The notes under the pieces were generated by a model. The model was not told the origin of the DNA, searched no databases, and saw only the letters and a program-made list of their open reading frames with translations. Positions 1-8,517 of a stretch of 64,000 nt of DNA are shown one piece after another (position 1 is the first letter of the stretch; every line of letters starts with the position of its first letter). The translations under genes were made by a program, and so were the position numbers. This DNA comes from Rhodospirillales bacterium (GTDB taxonomy: Bacteria > Pseudomonadota > Alphaproteobacteria > Micavibrionales > Micavibrionaceae). The stretch is from assembly GCA_020638285.1 (NCBI GenBank), contig JACKIV010000004.1, positions 153,498-217,497 of the forward strand, read 5' to 3'.

Positions 1-438
1 ATGTCCGTGTGCTTCTTCACCAGAGCCGAAAAGCCGTTCGAGTGCGTCGAGTGAGGGCGTTCCCATGTCTGCGCACAAGGTTTCGCAGCGGCGATTCCAG
101 AAAATTGCGCGACCCCGCTCATCTGTGATCATGCGCGCCGCCCGGCTTGCGTCGAGAATTTCGCGCAATAAAGCCAGTTCGCGCTTTTGTTCCCGGAATC
201 CGTGCAGGATTTTCTGAATGAAGTACCCCAGAACCGTCGAGGCCAGAAACGCCACGCCCGCCGCCGCCATCGTCGCATTGTCGAGTTTGAGCAAAATGGC
301 CAGCAGAAAACAAAACCCCGCATACAGGAAAAGCAGGACAAACCCGATGGTCGGAGTCGCAATCTTGCGGCGGGCAGGGGCTTGATCGCCGTTTGCGCCG
401 TGGTGTTTTGCGATAAAATCGGAATGGTCGATGGTCAT
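1..438 (-). CDS. cckA: CckA-like membrane sensor histidine kinase (N-terminal part, cut by window edge)
   Basis: Only the first 146 residues lie in the window; the reading frame runs open off the left end. The start is an ATG at 438. Residues about 30-50 and 57-74 form two hydrophobic membrane segments separated by a very short loop, followed by a short linker and the beginning of a PAS-type domain (ILDASRAARMITDERG, then FWNRR). CckA of alphaproteobacteria has this layout of two membrane helices and PAS domains ahead of the kinase core, and as I recall it follows flhB in Caulobacter. In that pathway CckA feeds phosphate through ChpT to CtrA and controls cell cycle and flagellar genes. The kinase and receiver domains are not visible, so another PAS kinase remains possible. 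It lies 35 bases downstream of flhB on the same strand. Confidence 0.62.
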   Translation of the reverse strand, partial: MTIDHSDFIAKHHGANGDQAPARRKIATPTIGFVLLFLYAGFCFLLAILLKLDNATMAAAGVAFLASTVLGYFIQKILHGFREQKRELALLREILDASRAARMITDERGRAIFWNRRCETLCADMGTPSLDALERLFGSGEEAHGH

Positions 439-473
439 GTCATAAGCACTAAAAAGAGTTATTCTGCACCGAA

Positions 474-1562
474 TCAGGTCGGGCGAGGTTTGAGCTTACC
501 TTTTTTCTGGAACACGTACGAGATGACTTCGGCCACGGCCTTGTAGAGTTCCTTCGGGATAGACTGGTCAATATCCACGGCGTCGTACAACGCACGCGCC
601 AAGGGCGGATTTTCCACAATTTCTACGCCATGTTGCCCCGCGACTTCCCGGATTTTCAGGGCCAGAGAGTCCATCCCCTTGGCCACGCACTTGGGCGCCT
701 CCATCTCTTCGGGCTTATAGACCAGCGCAATAGCAAAGTGAGTCGGGTTCGTGATGACCACATCGGCGTTCGGAACGGCCTGCATCATCCGTTTTTTCGC
801 GCGTTCGACCCGCAGGGCGCGCAGGCGGGATTTGATCTGGGGGTCGCCTTCGCTCTGGCGGTATTCTTCTTTCAGTTCCTGACGCGACATGCGCATACGT
901 TTTCCGAAAGACAGCCTTTGATACACCAGATCGGTCACGGCAATCAGCAAAAACGCCACCAGAATCCCCGTCATCATCCGGATGAAAAGCGACCCGGTTT
1001 CCGAAAGCATCAAGGCGGGGGGCAGGCCCACCATATGCTCGATCCCGTCAAAGTAAGGCATAATCAAAATCGCGCCAACCGCGCCGATCAGGCCGATCTT
1101 GAGGACGCCCTTGACGAATTCCATGATGGAGCGCATCGAAAACAGGCGCCTGATCCCCTGAAGGGGCGATATTTTTGACAGGTCCGGCGAAATGATCTGG
1201 GGCGCAAAGATCGGTCCCACCTGAAGAAACGGGCCCAGAAAAGCCGCCGCCATCAGGAAAAAAAGCGGCAGGAGCAAAATTCCCATGATCTTTAGAAGCG
1301 ATCCGCCCAGAACCATCCCGAATCCGCCGGGCGGCGGGGGCAGGTCGTCGGCATGCTCGATATAGCCGCGCAGGTGAATCGTCATCTCCGTCATGAGTCC
1401 GGGCGCCATCAGTCCGACGACGAGCGTTCCGGCCAGAAGCATGACCCAGTTATTCACCTCGCGGCTGATGGCGACCTGGCCCTTGCGACGGCTTTCCTCA
1501 AGCTTTTTCGCACTGGGGTCTTCGGTTTTCTGGGAATCGTCGGTTTCTTCGCCCTCGGCCAT
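474..1562 (-). CDS. flhB: Flagellar type III export protein FlhB
   Basis: FlhB is the inner-membrane export-gate component that switches the flagellar secretion apparatus from rod/hook to filament substrates. The 362-residue protein opens with the typical hydrophilic leader containing KTEDPSAKKLEESRRKGQ, followed by four hydrophobic segments and a basic cytoplasmic domain. The self-cleavage motif NPTH is present near residue 265, followed by the usual FAIALVYKPEEMEAPKCVAKG region. Length is close to the usual 350-385. In most relatives fliQ and fliR stand immediately upstream; here the upstream neighbour is nuoF, so this flhB is separated from its usual partners. The gene downstream is a CckA-like kinase, which fits the alphaproteobacterial order. 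Confidence 0.96.
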   Translation of the reverse strand: MAEGEETDDSQKTEDPSAKKLEESRRKGQVAISREVNNWVMLLAGTLVVGLMAPGLMTEMTIHLRGYIEHADDLPPPPGGFGMVLGGSLLKIMGILLLPLFFLMAAAFLGPFLQVGPIFAPQIISPDLSKISPLQGIRRLFSMRSIMEFVKGVLKIGLIGAVGAILIMPYFDGIEHMVGLPPALMLSETGSLFIRMMTGILVAFLLIAVTDLVYQRLSFGKRMRMSRQELKEEYRQSEGDPQIKSRLRALRVERAKKRMMQAVPNADVVITNPTHFAIALVYKPEEMEAPKCVAKGMDSLALKIREVAGQHGVEIVENPPLARALYDAVDIDQSIPKELYKAVAEVISYVFQKKGKLKPRPT

Positions 1563-1612
1563 GGACGCATCATATCAGCCCCGGCGAAGGGCGCAACCGT
1601 TGGCTTGCCTCC

Positions 1613-2896
1613 TCAGGCCGCCTGTTTGCGGTAATCCAGAATGCGCTTTTCCATTTCCGGGCGGAAATGGCGGATGAGGGCCTGAACGGGCCATGCGCTC
1701 GCATCGCCATGGGCGCAGATGGTGTGGCCCTCGATTTCCTTGGTGATTTCATAGAGCATGTCGATTTCCTCGACGGTCGCATTGCCCTTGACCATGCGTT
1801 GCATGATTCTCCAGACCCATCCCGTGCCCTCGCGGCAGGGGGTGCATTGGCCGCAGCTTTCATGCATATAGAAAAACGACAGGCGCGCGATGGCGTAAAT
1901 GATATCGGTGCTTTTGTCCATGACGATGACGGCGGCGGTGCCAAGGCTGCTGCCGGCCTCGCGCAGCCCGTCGAAATCCATCAGGGCCGTCTCACAGGCG
2001 GCTTTTGGCAAAACAGGCGTGGACGATCCGCCCGGAATGACGGCCAGAAGATTATCCCATCCCCCCCGCACGCCGCCCGCGTGTTTTTCGATCAATTCGC
2101 GCAAGGGGATGCCCATGGCTTCCTCGACGTTGCAGGGCTGGCTCACATGCCCGGAGATGCAGAATAATTTTGTCCCCGTATTTTTATCATTGCGTCCGAT
2201 TCCGGCAAACCACGCGCCGCCCCGGCGAACGATGGTCGGCACGCTCGCGATGGTTTCGACGTTGTTGATGGTGGTGGGGCAGGAATACAGCCCCGCCGCC
2301 GCCGGAAAGGGCGGTTTGTTGCGCGGCTCGCCCTTTTTGCCCTCAAGCGAATTGAGCAGGGCGGTTTCCTCGCCGCAGATATAGGCTCCGGCGCCCCGGT
2401 GCAGGACGATATCGAAATCCCATCCGGACCCGCAGGCGTTTTTGCCCAGAAGACCGGCTTCATAGGCCTGGCGGATCGCTTTGACGACGTTGGAGGCTTC
2501 GTTGTAAAATTCCCCGCGGATATAGATATAAGCCGCATGCGCGCCCATCGCGAATCCGGCGATCAGGGCGCCTTCGATGAGCTTGTGCGGCTCGAACCGC
2601 AGAATGTCCCGGTCCTTGCAGGTTCCGGGTTCGGATTCGTCGGCGTTGATGACCAGATAGCTCGGGCGTCCGTCCTTGCTCTCCTTTGGCATAAAAGACC
2701 ATTTCATGCCCGTGGGAAAGCCCGCCCCGCCCCGCCCGCGCAGGCCGGAGGCTTTGACCTCCTCAATAATGGCGTCGCGTCCCCGCGCCAGAATGGCCGC
2801 CGTCCCGTCCCAGTCCCCGCGCGCGCGCGCGGCAGGCAGGTCATAAGACTCCCACCCATAAAGATTCGTGAAAATCCGGTCTTTGTCTTCGAGCAT
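1613..2896 (-). CDS. nuoF: NADH-quinone oxidoreductase subunit F
   Basis: NuoF carries the NADH site, FMN and the N3 [4Fe-4S] cluster of complex I. The 427-residue product starts MLEDKDRIFTNLYG, the usual alphaproteobacterial N-terminus, which fixes the ATG at 2896 although the frame stays open far upstream. Visible motifs are the NADH-binding RGRGGAGFPTGMKW, the FMN region GAGAYICGEETALLNSLEG, and the cluster cysteines in ESCGQCTPC with the fourth in HTICAHGD. It normally sits between nuoE and nuoG; here neither neighbour is a nuo gene (flhB downstream, a truncated regulator upstream). A TATTAT element about 65 bases upstream on the minus strand may serve as its own -10 box. Confidence 0.96.
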   Translation of the reverse strand: MLEDKDRIFTNLYGWESYDLPAARARGDWDGTAAILARGRDAIIEEVKASGLRGRGGAGFPTGMKWSFMPKESKDGRPSYLVINADESEPGTCKDRDILRFEPHKLIEGALIAGFAMGAHAAYIYIRGEFYNEASNVVKAIRQAYEAGLLGKNACGSGWDFDIVLHRGAGAYICGEETALLNSLEGKKGEPRNKPPFPAAAGLYSCPTTINNVETIASVPTIVRRGGAWFAGIGRNDKNTGTKLFCISGHVSQPCNVEEAMGIPLRELIEKHAGGVRGGWDNLLAVIPGGSSTPVLPKAACETALMDFDGLREAGSSLGTAAVIVMDKSTDIIYAIARLSFFYMHESCGQCTPCREGTGWVWRIMQRMVKGNATVEEIDMLYEITKEIEGHTICAHGDASAWPVQALIRHFRPEMEKRILDYRKQAA

Positions 2897-3001
2897 GAGG
2901 GCGTTCCGATTCTTCAAAAAGGCGGAGGAGGACACAAGCCGCTCCGCAACGCGGGACCAGCATAATACGCCCCTTTCCTCGCGACAACAGGCTTTTTCGC
3001 A

Positions 3002-3214
3002 GTGGAGGGGGAATGTTCGGTTGGCGAACTGGCGCAGTTTCTGACCTTGCGGGATTCGACGGTTTCGCAGCATCTGAGCCTGCTGCGCAAGGACGGGCTT
3101 GTGGAAACGCGGCGCGAGGCGCAAACTGTCCGCTATTCCATCAAGGACCCGGCGGCGCGGCGGATCCTCGGGGTCCTTCATGAAATCTACTGCGCCGATC
3201 CAAAGCAGAAATGA
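3002..3214 (+). pseudogene. 5'-truncated ArsR-family (BigR/SqrR-like) regulator
   Basis: From a possible GTG at 3002 the frame encodes 70 residues covering the winged helix of an ArsR-family repressor: EGECSVGELAQFL, the recognition helix region STVSQHLSLLRKDGLVETRRE, and the wing. The family is normally about 95-110 residues; the first dimerisation helices are missing. Reading upstream in frame gives about a dozen unrelated residues and then a TAA at 2963, and I see no lost N-terminus in the other two frames. The tail ending EIYC resembles BigR/SqrR sulfide sensors, where a C-terminal cysteine there pairs with one near residue 42; by my count that first cysteine falls in the missing part. 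It sits 9 bases before the efflux adaptor gene, as a local regulator would. It could still be translated as a short winged-helix protein. Confidence 0.7.
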
Positions 3215-3223
3215 GTCTGTGCC

Positions 3224-4198
3224 ATGCGTCTGTTTTTCTTTTTTCTTCTTGTTTTCGTGGCGGTCGCGAATCCGGGTGAGTCCTTTGCCCAGGGGGATTT
3301 TACCGTCAAAAGCCGGAGGCTTCAGGATGAAAAGGCCGTTTTCGCAACGGTGGAGAGCGTCCATGTCATCGCCGCGCGCACCAGAATTGCGGGCACCCTT
3401 GCCGACGTGGCCGTGACCGAAGGGGACGCGGTGCGTCAGGACCAGACTCTGGCCAAGGTCGGCGATGAAAAACTGGCCTTGCAGATCGGCGGGATGGACT
3501 CGCGCATCCATTCGCTCAAGGCCCAGTTTGACAAGGCGCAAACCGATCTGGACCGCGCAAAATCCCTGTTCGCCAGCGGCACGGTCGCAAAAGCCCGGCT
3601 GGATGAGGCGCAGACCCAGTATAACATCGCTCAAAGCGCTCTTGTCGCCGGGCAGGCGGACCGGGACGTCATCCGCCGTCAGGTGGGCGAAGGCGACGTT
3701 CTGGCTCCTGTCTCGGGGCGGGTCTTGAGCGTCCTTGTGACGCAAGGGGCTGTTGTAATGCCGGGCGAGCCGGTGGCCTTGATCGCCGAGGAAAATTATG
3801 TCCTGCGCCTGCAGGTCCCGGAGCGCCACGCCCGTTATCTGAAAAAAGGAGATTCCATCCGGCTTGACGACGGGAAAACCGGAAAAATTGTGACGGTCTA
3901 TCCAAAAATCGAAAATGGCCGGGTTGTGGCGGACGCGGTTGTGGAGGGGCTGGGTGACTATTTCGTCGGCGAGCGCGTCCGCGTCCGGATTTCGGGCGGC
4001 GAGCGGCAGGCCTTCGTCGTTCCGGCGTCTTATGTCGTAACCCGTTTCGGGATCGACCATGTTCGTCTTAAGGGCGCAGACGGCGCCGTGATGGAAGCGC
4101 CGGTTCAAATGGGCGTGGCGGTGCCGCTTGAGGATGTTCCGGACGGGGTCGAGATTCTCTCCGGTCTGCGCGACGGAGATGTTCTGGTGACGCCATGA
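3224..4198 (+). CDS. RND efflux periplasmic adaptor subunit (HlyD/AcrA family)
   Basis: This 324-residue protein is the periplasmic adaptor of a tripartite RND pump, bridging the inner-membrane transporter at 4195-7413 to an outer-membrane channel that is not encoded here. Residues 1-23 form a signal peptide ending SFAQ. The first lipoyl half-motif lies near residues 50-80, a heptad-rich helical hairpin spans about 85-155, and the second lipoyl half with APVSGRVLSV follows near 165. A beta-barrel and membrane-proximal domain fill the rest. The stop codon overlaps the transporter start by four bases (ATGA). The substrate is unknown; the BigR-like regulator remnant and DUF2892 gene suggest sulfur or metalloid stress, but that is inference. 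Confidence 0.88.
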   Translation: MRLFFFFLLVFVAVANPGESFAQGDFTVKSRRLQDEKAVFATVESVHVIAARTRIAGTLADVAVTEGDAVRQDQTLAKVGDEKLALQIGGMDSRIHSLKAQFDKAQTDLDRAKSLFASGTVAKARLDEAQTQYNIAQSALVAGQADRDVIRRQVGEGDVLAPVSGRVLSVLVTQGAVVMPGEPVALIAEENYVLRLQVPERHARYLKKGDSIRLDDGKTGKIVTVYPKIENGRVVADAVVEGLGDYFVGERVRVRISGGERQAFVVPASYVVTRFGIDHVRLKGADGAVMEAPVQMGVAVPLEDVPDGVEILSGLRDGDVLVTP

Positions 4199-7100
4199 AA
4201 AATCCGGGACTTTCAGGCCATCTGACAAAGGCCACCATCCGTTCGCCCCTTACGCCGCTGTTTCTTGTGGCGGCGTTCATTCTGGGTTTTATGGCCTTGA
4301 TGGCCATTCCGCGTGAGGAAGAGCCGCAAATCAGCGTTCCCATGGTGGATATCCACGTTCAGGCCGACGGGCTGCGCGCCGCCGATGCGGCGGAGCTTGT
4401 GACCAAGCCTTTGGAGGAAATCGTCCGGAGCATCAACGGGGTGGAGCATGTCTATAGCCAGACCACGGACGACCGGGTGATGGTGACGGCGCGGTTTCTG
4501 GTGGGGACCAGCGCGGACAGCGCCATTTTGCGGGTCCATGAAAAAATCCGCGCCAATTACGATCGCATTCCCGTTGGAATCCCTGAACCGCTTATCACGG
4601 GCCGGGGAATTGACGATGTCGCGGTGGCGGTTTTAACGCTCTCTCCGACGCCGCAGGCCGTTGATCGCTGGAGTCAGAATGACCTCTCCCGTCTGGCGAG
4701 CGAACTTCAGGCGGAATTGATAAAAGTTAATAATGTAGGCTTGACCTATATATCCGGAGAAAACCCGGAGTCTATCCGCATTGAGCCGGACCCGGAGAAG
4801 CTCTCTCTCTACGGGATTACCCTTCAGCAACTCGTGGCAAAAATCCGGGGGGCGAATCGGTCTTTTGTCGCCGGGACTCTTCATGAGGCCGGGAAAAGCC
4901 TGACCGTTGTGGCCGGGCAGACCTTGGCCGGCGTTCCGGATATCGGGCTTTTGCTGGTCACGGCCAGAAGCGGCAGACCGGTCTATGTGCGCGATGTCGC
5001 CAAAGTCGTTGTCGGGATCAATCCCGCTCCGCAGCGCGTCAGGACCATGAAGCCCGGGGCGCAGGGGGGCTGGATGTCCGCCCCGGCGGTCTCTCTGGCG
5101 CTGGCCAAGCGTCCGGGGAGCAACGCCGTTGAGGTCTGCCGGGATATTCTGGAGCGGGTGGAGAATCTCAAAGGCACCCTGATTCCCGGCGATATCGAGG
5201 TCGAGGTCACGCGAAATTATGGTCAGACGGCGGATGAAAAGACCAACGAGCTGCTTTTTCATCTGGTTCTGGCAACGGTCTCCATTGTCGCCCTGATCGG
5301 GTTTTCGATCGGCTGGCGAGGGGCGGCGGTGACCCTGGTCATTATCCCCGTCACGATTTTGCTGACGATTTTTGCGGCCAACCTGATGGGGTACACCATC
5401 AACCGGGTCAGTCTGTTTGCCCTGATTTTCTCGATCGGGATTCTGGTGGACGATGCGATCGTCGTGATCGAAAACATCGCGCGGCACTGGGGGATGAGGG
5501 ATGGCCGCACGCGCGCGCAGGCCGCGATTGAGGCCGTCGCCGAGGTTGGCAATCCGACGATCGTTGCGACATTGACCGTTATTGCCGCCCTTTTGCCCAT
5601 GTTGTTCGTCTCCGGGCTAATGGGGCCGTACATGGCGCCGATTCCGGTGAATGCGTCGGCGGCCATGCTGTTTTCCTTCTTCGTCGCCGTCGGGGTTGCG
5701 CCGTGGCTGTTGCTGAAAATCGCCGGGAAGGAGGATTCCGCGCATGCGCACGGCGCGGCTCAGGATCGTCTGGGCCGCCTGTACAGAGCCGTTGCCGGGC
5801 CGGTGATTCGAACGCGCAAGACCGCCCTGATTTTCCTGCTGGCGGTTGGGGCTGTCACGCTTTTGAGTTTTGTTCTGTTTGCGACCCGCTCCGTCACGGT
5901 CAAGCTGCTTCCTTTTGACAACAAATCCGAAATGGCGCTGGTCCTTGATCTGGCGGAAGGCGCAAGCGTCGAGGATACGGGGCGCGTTTTGTCTCAAACC
6001 GCGGCTATTGTGAAAAATGTGCCGGAAGTCCGCTCGATCCAGAGCTATGCAGGCACCGCTGCGCCATTTAATTTCAATGGGTTGGTGCGGCATTATTATC
6101 TGCGCCAGTCTCCGGAACTGGGGGAGTTACAGATCAACCTGGTCGGGAAATCGGATCGGGCGCGTTCCAGCCACGCGATTGCGCTGGATATCCGGGAGCG
6201 ACTCAAGGCGCTTGCCTTGCCGGAGGGTGCCGTTTTGAAACTGGCCGAAGTGCCGCCCGGTCCGCCGGTTCTGGCGACTCTTCTGGCTGAGATTTACGGG
6301 CCGGATCCTCAGACCCGCCGGAAAACGGTTGAAGAGGTCAAAAAGATTTTCGCTTCGGTTCCTTATATCGTCGACATTGACGATTCCATCGGCGATCCCC
6401 GCCCGCGCCTGCATATCGAAATCGATCAGGACAAACTCGAATTTTTCGGGGTCGAGCAGCAGGACGTCTATGATACGATTCAGGCGCTTCTGGGCGGCGT
6501 GTCCGTCGGATATTCGCATCGGGGTCAGGGGCGCGATCCTCTGGCAATTCAAATTCGTCTGCCGGATCAGGATTCACGGTGGAGTGAGCGTCTGGCCTCA
6601 ACGCCGGTTCCGGCCAATGCCTTGCCGGGGGATCGGTCCGTTGTGGAACTGGGCGATGTTGTCCGGGTTTCGGTTGAGCCGGGCTCGCCTGTCTTGTTCC
6701 GCCACAATGGATATTTTACAGATATGGTTATGGCGGAGCTGGCCGGTGATTTTGAAGCGCCGATTTACGCCATGCTGGACGTGGGGCGCAAAATGGCGGC
6801 GCAGGACTGGGGCGCGTTGGGTGCGCCGTCCATCCGGTTTCACGGGCAGCCCTCTGATCCGGCGGACTCCGCCCTGCTGTGGGACGGAGAGTGGGAGATT
6901 ACCTATGTCACATTCCGCGATATGGGGATCGCTTTTGGTGCGGCGTTGCTGGGGATTTATGTTCTGGTGGTCGCGCAGTTCCGCAGCTTCAAACTGCCGC
7001 TGGTGATTTTGACCCCGATTCCCCTGACCTTGATCGGAATCATTTTTGGACACTGGATCTTCGGCGCGGCCTTTACCGCAACATCCATGATCGGGTTTAT

Positions 7101-7413
7101 TGCCCTGTCGGGAATTATCGTTCGAAATTCGATTCTTCTGGTGGATTTCATCCGTCACGGGCGGGTGGAGGGGGCCGATTTGCGCGCGGTTTTGCTGGAG
7201 GCCGGATCGGTGCGATTCAAGCCCATTGTCCTGACGGCGCTGGCCGCGATGATCGGAGCCGTAACCATTCTGGGCGATCCGATTTTTCAGGGGCTGGCGA
7301 TTTCCCTGTTGTTCGGGCTGGCCTCTTCCACGGCCCTGACCGTTCTGGTTATTCCTGCGATTTACGTTGTTTTGCGCGATGATGCGCGTTCCTCTGAAAA
7401 ACAAGGAGAATGA
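4195..7413 (+). CDS. RND-family efflux permease (AcrB/HAE type)
   Basis: The 1072-residue inner-membrane transporter has the standard size and repeat architecture of proton-driven RND pumps: one N-terminal helix, a large periplasmic loop, a block of helices, then the same again. The N-terminal loop carries PREEEPQISVPMVDI and the fourth helix region carries GILVDDAIVVIENI near residue 420, where the paired aspartates of the proton relay lie. The second half shows the matching helix block near 910-1060. It overlaps the adaptor by four bases and the downstream DUF2892 gene by four bases, so all three are probably translated together. Drug, metal or organic substrates cannot be told from sequence alone. 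Confidence 0.9.
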   Translation: MKNPGLSGHLTKATIRSPLTPLFLVAAFILGFMALMAIPREEEPQISVPMVDIHVQADGLRAADAAELVTKPLEEIVRSINGVEHVYSQTTDDRVMVTARFLVGTSADSAILRVHEKIRANYDRIPVGIPEPLITGRGIDDVAVAVLTLSPTPQAVDRWSQNDLSRLASELQAELIKVNNVGLTYISGENPESIRIEPDPEKLSLYGITLQQLVAKIRGANRSFVAGTLHEAGKSLTVVAGQTLAGVPDIGLLLVTARSGRPVYVRDVAKVVVGINPAPQRVRTMKPGAQGGWMSAPAVSLALAKRPGSNAVEVCRDILERVENLKGTLIPGDIEVEVTRNYGQTADEKTNELLFHLVLATVSIVALIGFSIGWRGAAVTLVIIPVTILLTIFAANLMGYTINRVSLFALIFSIGILVDDAIVVIENIARHWGMRDGRTRAQAAIEAVAEVGNPTIVATLTVIAALLPMLFVSGLMGPYMAPIPVNASAAMLFSFFVAVGVAPWLLLKIAGKEDSAHAHGAAQDRLGRLYRAVAGPVIRTRKTALIFLLAVGAVTLLSFVLFATRSVTVKLLPFDNKSEMALVLDLAEGASVEDTGRVLSQTAAIVKNVPEVRSIQSYAGTAAPFNFNGLVRHYYLRQSPELGELQINLVGKSDRARSSHAIALDIRERLKALALPEGAVLKLAEVPPGPPVLATLLAEIYGPDPQTRRKTVEEVKKIFASVPYIVDIDDSIGDPRPRLHIEIDQDKLEFFGVEQQDVYDTIQALLGGVSVGYSHRGQGRDPLAIQIRLPDQDSRWSERLASTPVPANALPGDRSVVELGDVVRVSVEPGSPVLFRHNGYFTDMVMAELAGDFEAPIYAMLDVGRKMAAQDWGALGAPSIRFHGQPSDPADSALLWDGEWEITYVTFRDMGIAFGAALLGIYVLVVAQFRSFKLPLVILTPIPLTLIGIIFGHWIFGAAFTATSMIGFIALSGIIVRNSILLVDFIRHGRVEGADLRAVLLEAGSVRFKPIVLTALAAMIGAVTILGDPIFQGLAISLLFGLASSTALTVLVIPAIYVVLRDDARSSEKQGE

Positions 7414-7628
7414 AAATGTGTGCAGCCAATATTGACAGAATCGTGATGCGTTTTGCCGGGGCGGTGGTCCTGTTCGGCCTGTTTTTAGGGTATTTTGTCC
7501 ACGGAGGCTGGTTTTTTCTCTCTGCCTTCGTCGGCGTGAATCTGATTCAGGCGTCGTTCACCGGGTTTTGCCCTTTGGCCAAAGGTCTCAAGATGTTCGG
7601 GATCAAACCCGGCGCAGCGTTTGAATAA
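7410..7628 (+). CDS. DUF2892 (YgaP-type) small membrane protein
   Basis: A 72-residue protein with the DUF2892 pattern: NIDRIVMRFAGAVVLFG at the N-terminus, two hydrophobic helices, and TGFCPLAKGLKMFG at the C-terminus. In YgaP the same segment anchors a rhodanese sulfurtransferase; free-standing copies are common beside BigR/ArsR regulators and sulfur or metalloid efflux genes. It overlaps the RND permease by four bases and closes this operon. Its molecular role is not established. The gene converges on ftsQ with only 10 bases between stop codons and no recognisable terminator. Confidence 0.85.
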   Translation: MKMCAANIDRIVMRFAGAVVLFGLFLGYFVHGGWFFLSAFVGVNLIQASFTGFCPLAKGLKMFGIKPGAAFE

Positions 7629-7638
7629 GGGGGATTTT

Positions 7639-8517
7639 TCAGGGATCTTTCCGTGCCAGAGTGGCGGCGCTGTTTTCCGTATCTTCCGGGGTGGCTGTGC
7701 GCAGGATCATCCGGTCTTTTTCGCGCAGGTCTATGGCGACCAGCCCCCGGTCGAGAAGGCCTTCCCGGCTTTGGGAATCAGCAATGCGCCGCAGGGCCAG
7801 ATCGACATTTTGTTCGGGTAATTTAATCACAAGGCCGTTGGTCAGTTTCACGTCCCATCGTCTTTCGCCCACCCGGATCACGGCGGCCAGGCGATTGCGC
7901 AAGGGCGGTGTGGATTCGATCAGGTCCAAAATCGCACGTGCGCCCTCTGGCGCGCCGCTTCCGACCACAAGCGGCAGGGTCTGAAATCGCTCCAGATTCT
8001 CCTGAGACAGCACCTTTCCGCCCGTGTCGATGAGGCTGAGGACTCCGTCATTTTGCCATAGGGCAAGCGGCGTGCGTTCCGTAATTTTGACAAAAACCGT
8101 GTCGGGCAGGCGGCGCTCCACCCGCGCAGAGCGGACCCAGGACAGCGCCTCAATCCGCGCACGAACGGCATCGGCGTCAAAGCCGAAAACAGGATCGCCC
8201 CACGACAGGCCGATGGCGGCTTTGAGGTCCTGCGCGTCGATATTCTCTCGCCCTTCCACCAGAATATTCCGGATCGCAAAGCCGTTTTGCGCCGTGCGGT
8301 CCAGAACGGTTTGCTCAATCCGTCCGGAGGTCCGCTCCATCACGCCGCTCATGGTCACCCAGGCAAGAGCCCACAAAAACGCAAGACCACCCAGCGCCGT
8401 CAGCGCCGGAAAGCGGACAAGACTGCGCAGAATGCGCCTTATGCGGCCTGTTCGGCGGTCGTCGCCGCGTGCGCGTCGTCGCCGGAGGTCTGATTTTCGT
8501 GTGCCGTTCCGTGACAT
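7639..8517 (-). CDS. ftsQ: Cell division protein FtsQ
   Basis: FtsQ links the cytoplasmic and periplasmic parts of the divisome. With the ATG at 8517 the product is 292 residues: a very basic cytoplasmic tail, one transmembrane helix near residues 34-54, a POTRA domain starting FAIRNILVEGRENI, and the beta domain with RLPDTVFVKITERTP. A TTG at 8544 would add nine residues. Either start lies inside the end of ddl, an overlap of at least 79 bases in a different frame. Downstream, where ftsA and ftsZ are usual, the window instead shows the convergent RND operon, so this is a displaced ddl-ftsQ pair. Confidence 0.93.
   Translation of the reverse strand: MSRNGTRKSDLRRRRARGDDRRTGRIRRILRSLVRFPALTALGGLAFLWALAWVTMSGVMERTSGRIEQTVLDRTAQNGFAIRNILVEGRENIDAQDLKAAIGLSWGDPVFGFDADAVRARIEALSWVRSARVERRLPDTVFVKITERTPLALWQNDGVLSLIDTGGKVLSQENLERFQTLPLVVGSGAPEGARAILDLIESTPPLRNRLAAVIRVGERRWDVKLTNGLVIKLPEQNVDLALRRIADSQSREGLLDRGLVAIDLREKDRMILRTATPEDTENSAATLARKDP

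Noticed and set aside
2897..4228. A minus-strand open frame continues from nuoF across the regulator and most of the efflux adaptor gene
   Set aside because: The standard NuoF N-terminus fixes the start at 2896; the extension is antisense to well-supported plus-strand genes and has no family-like character.
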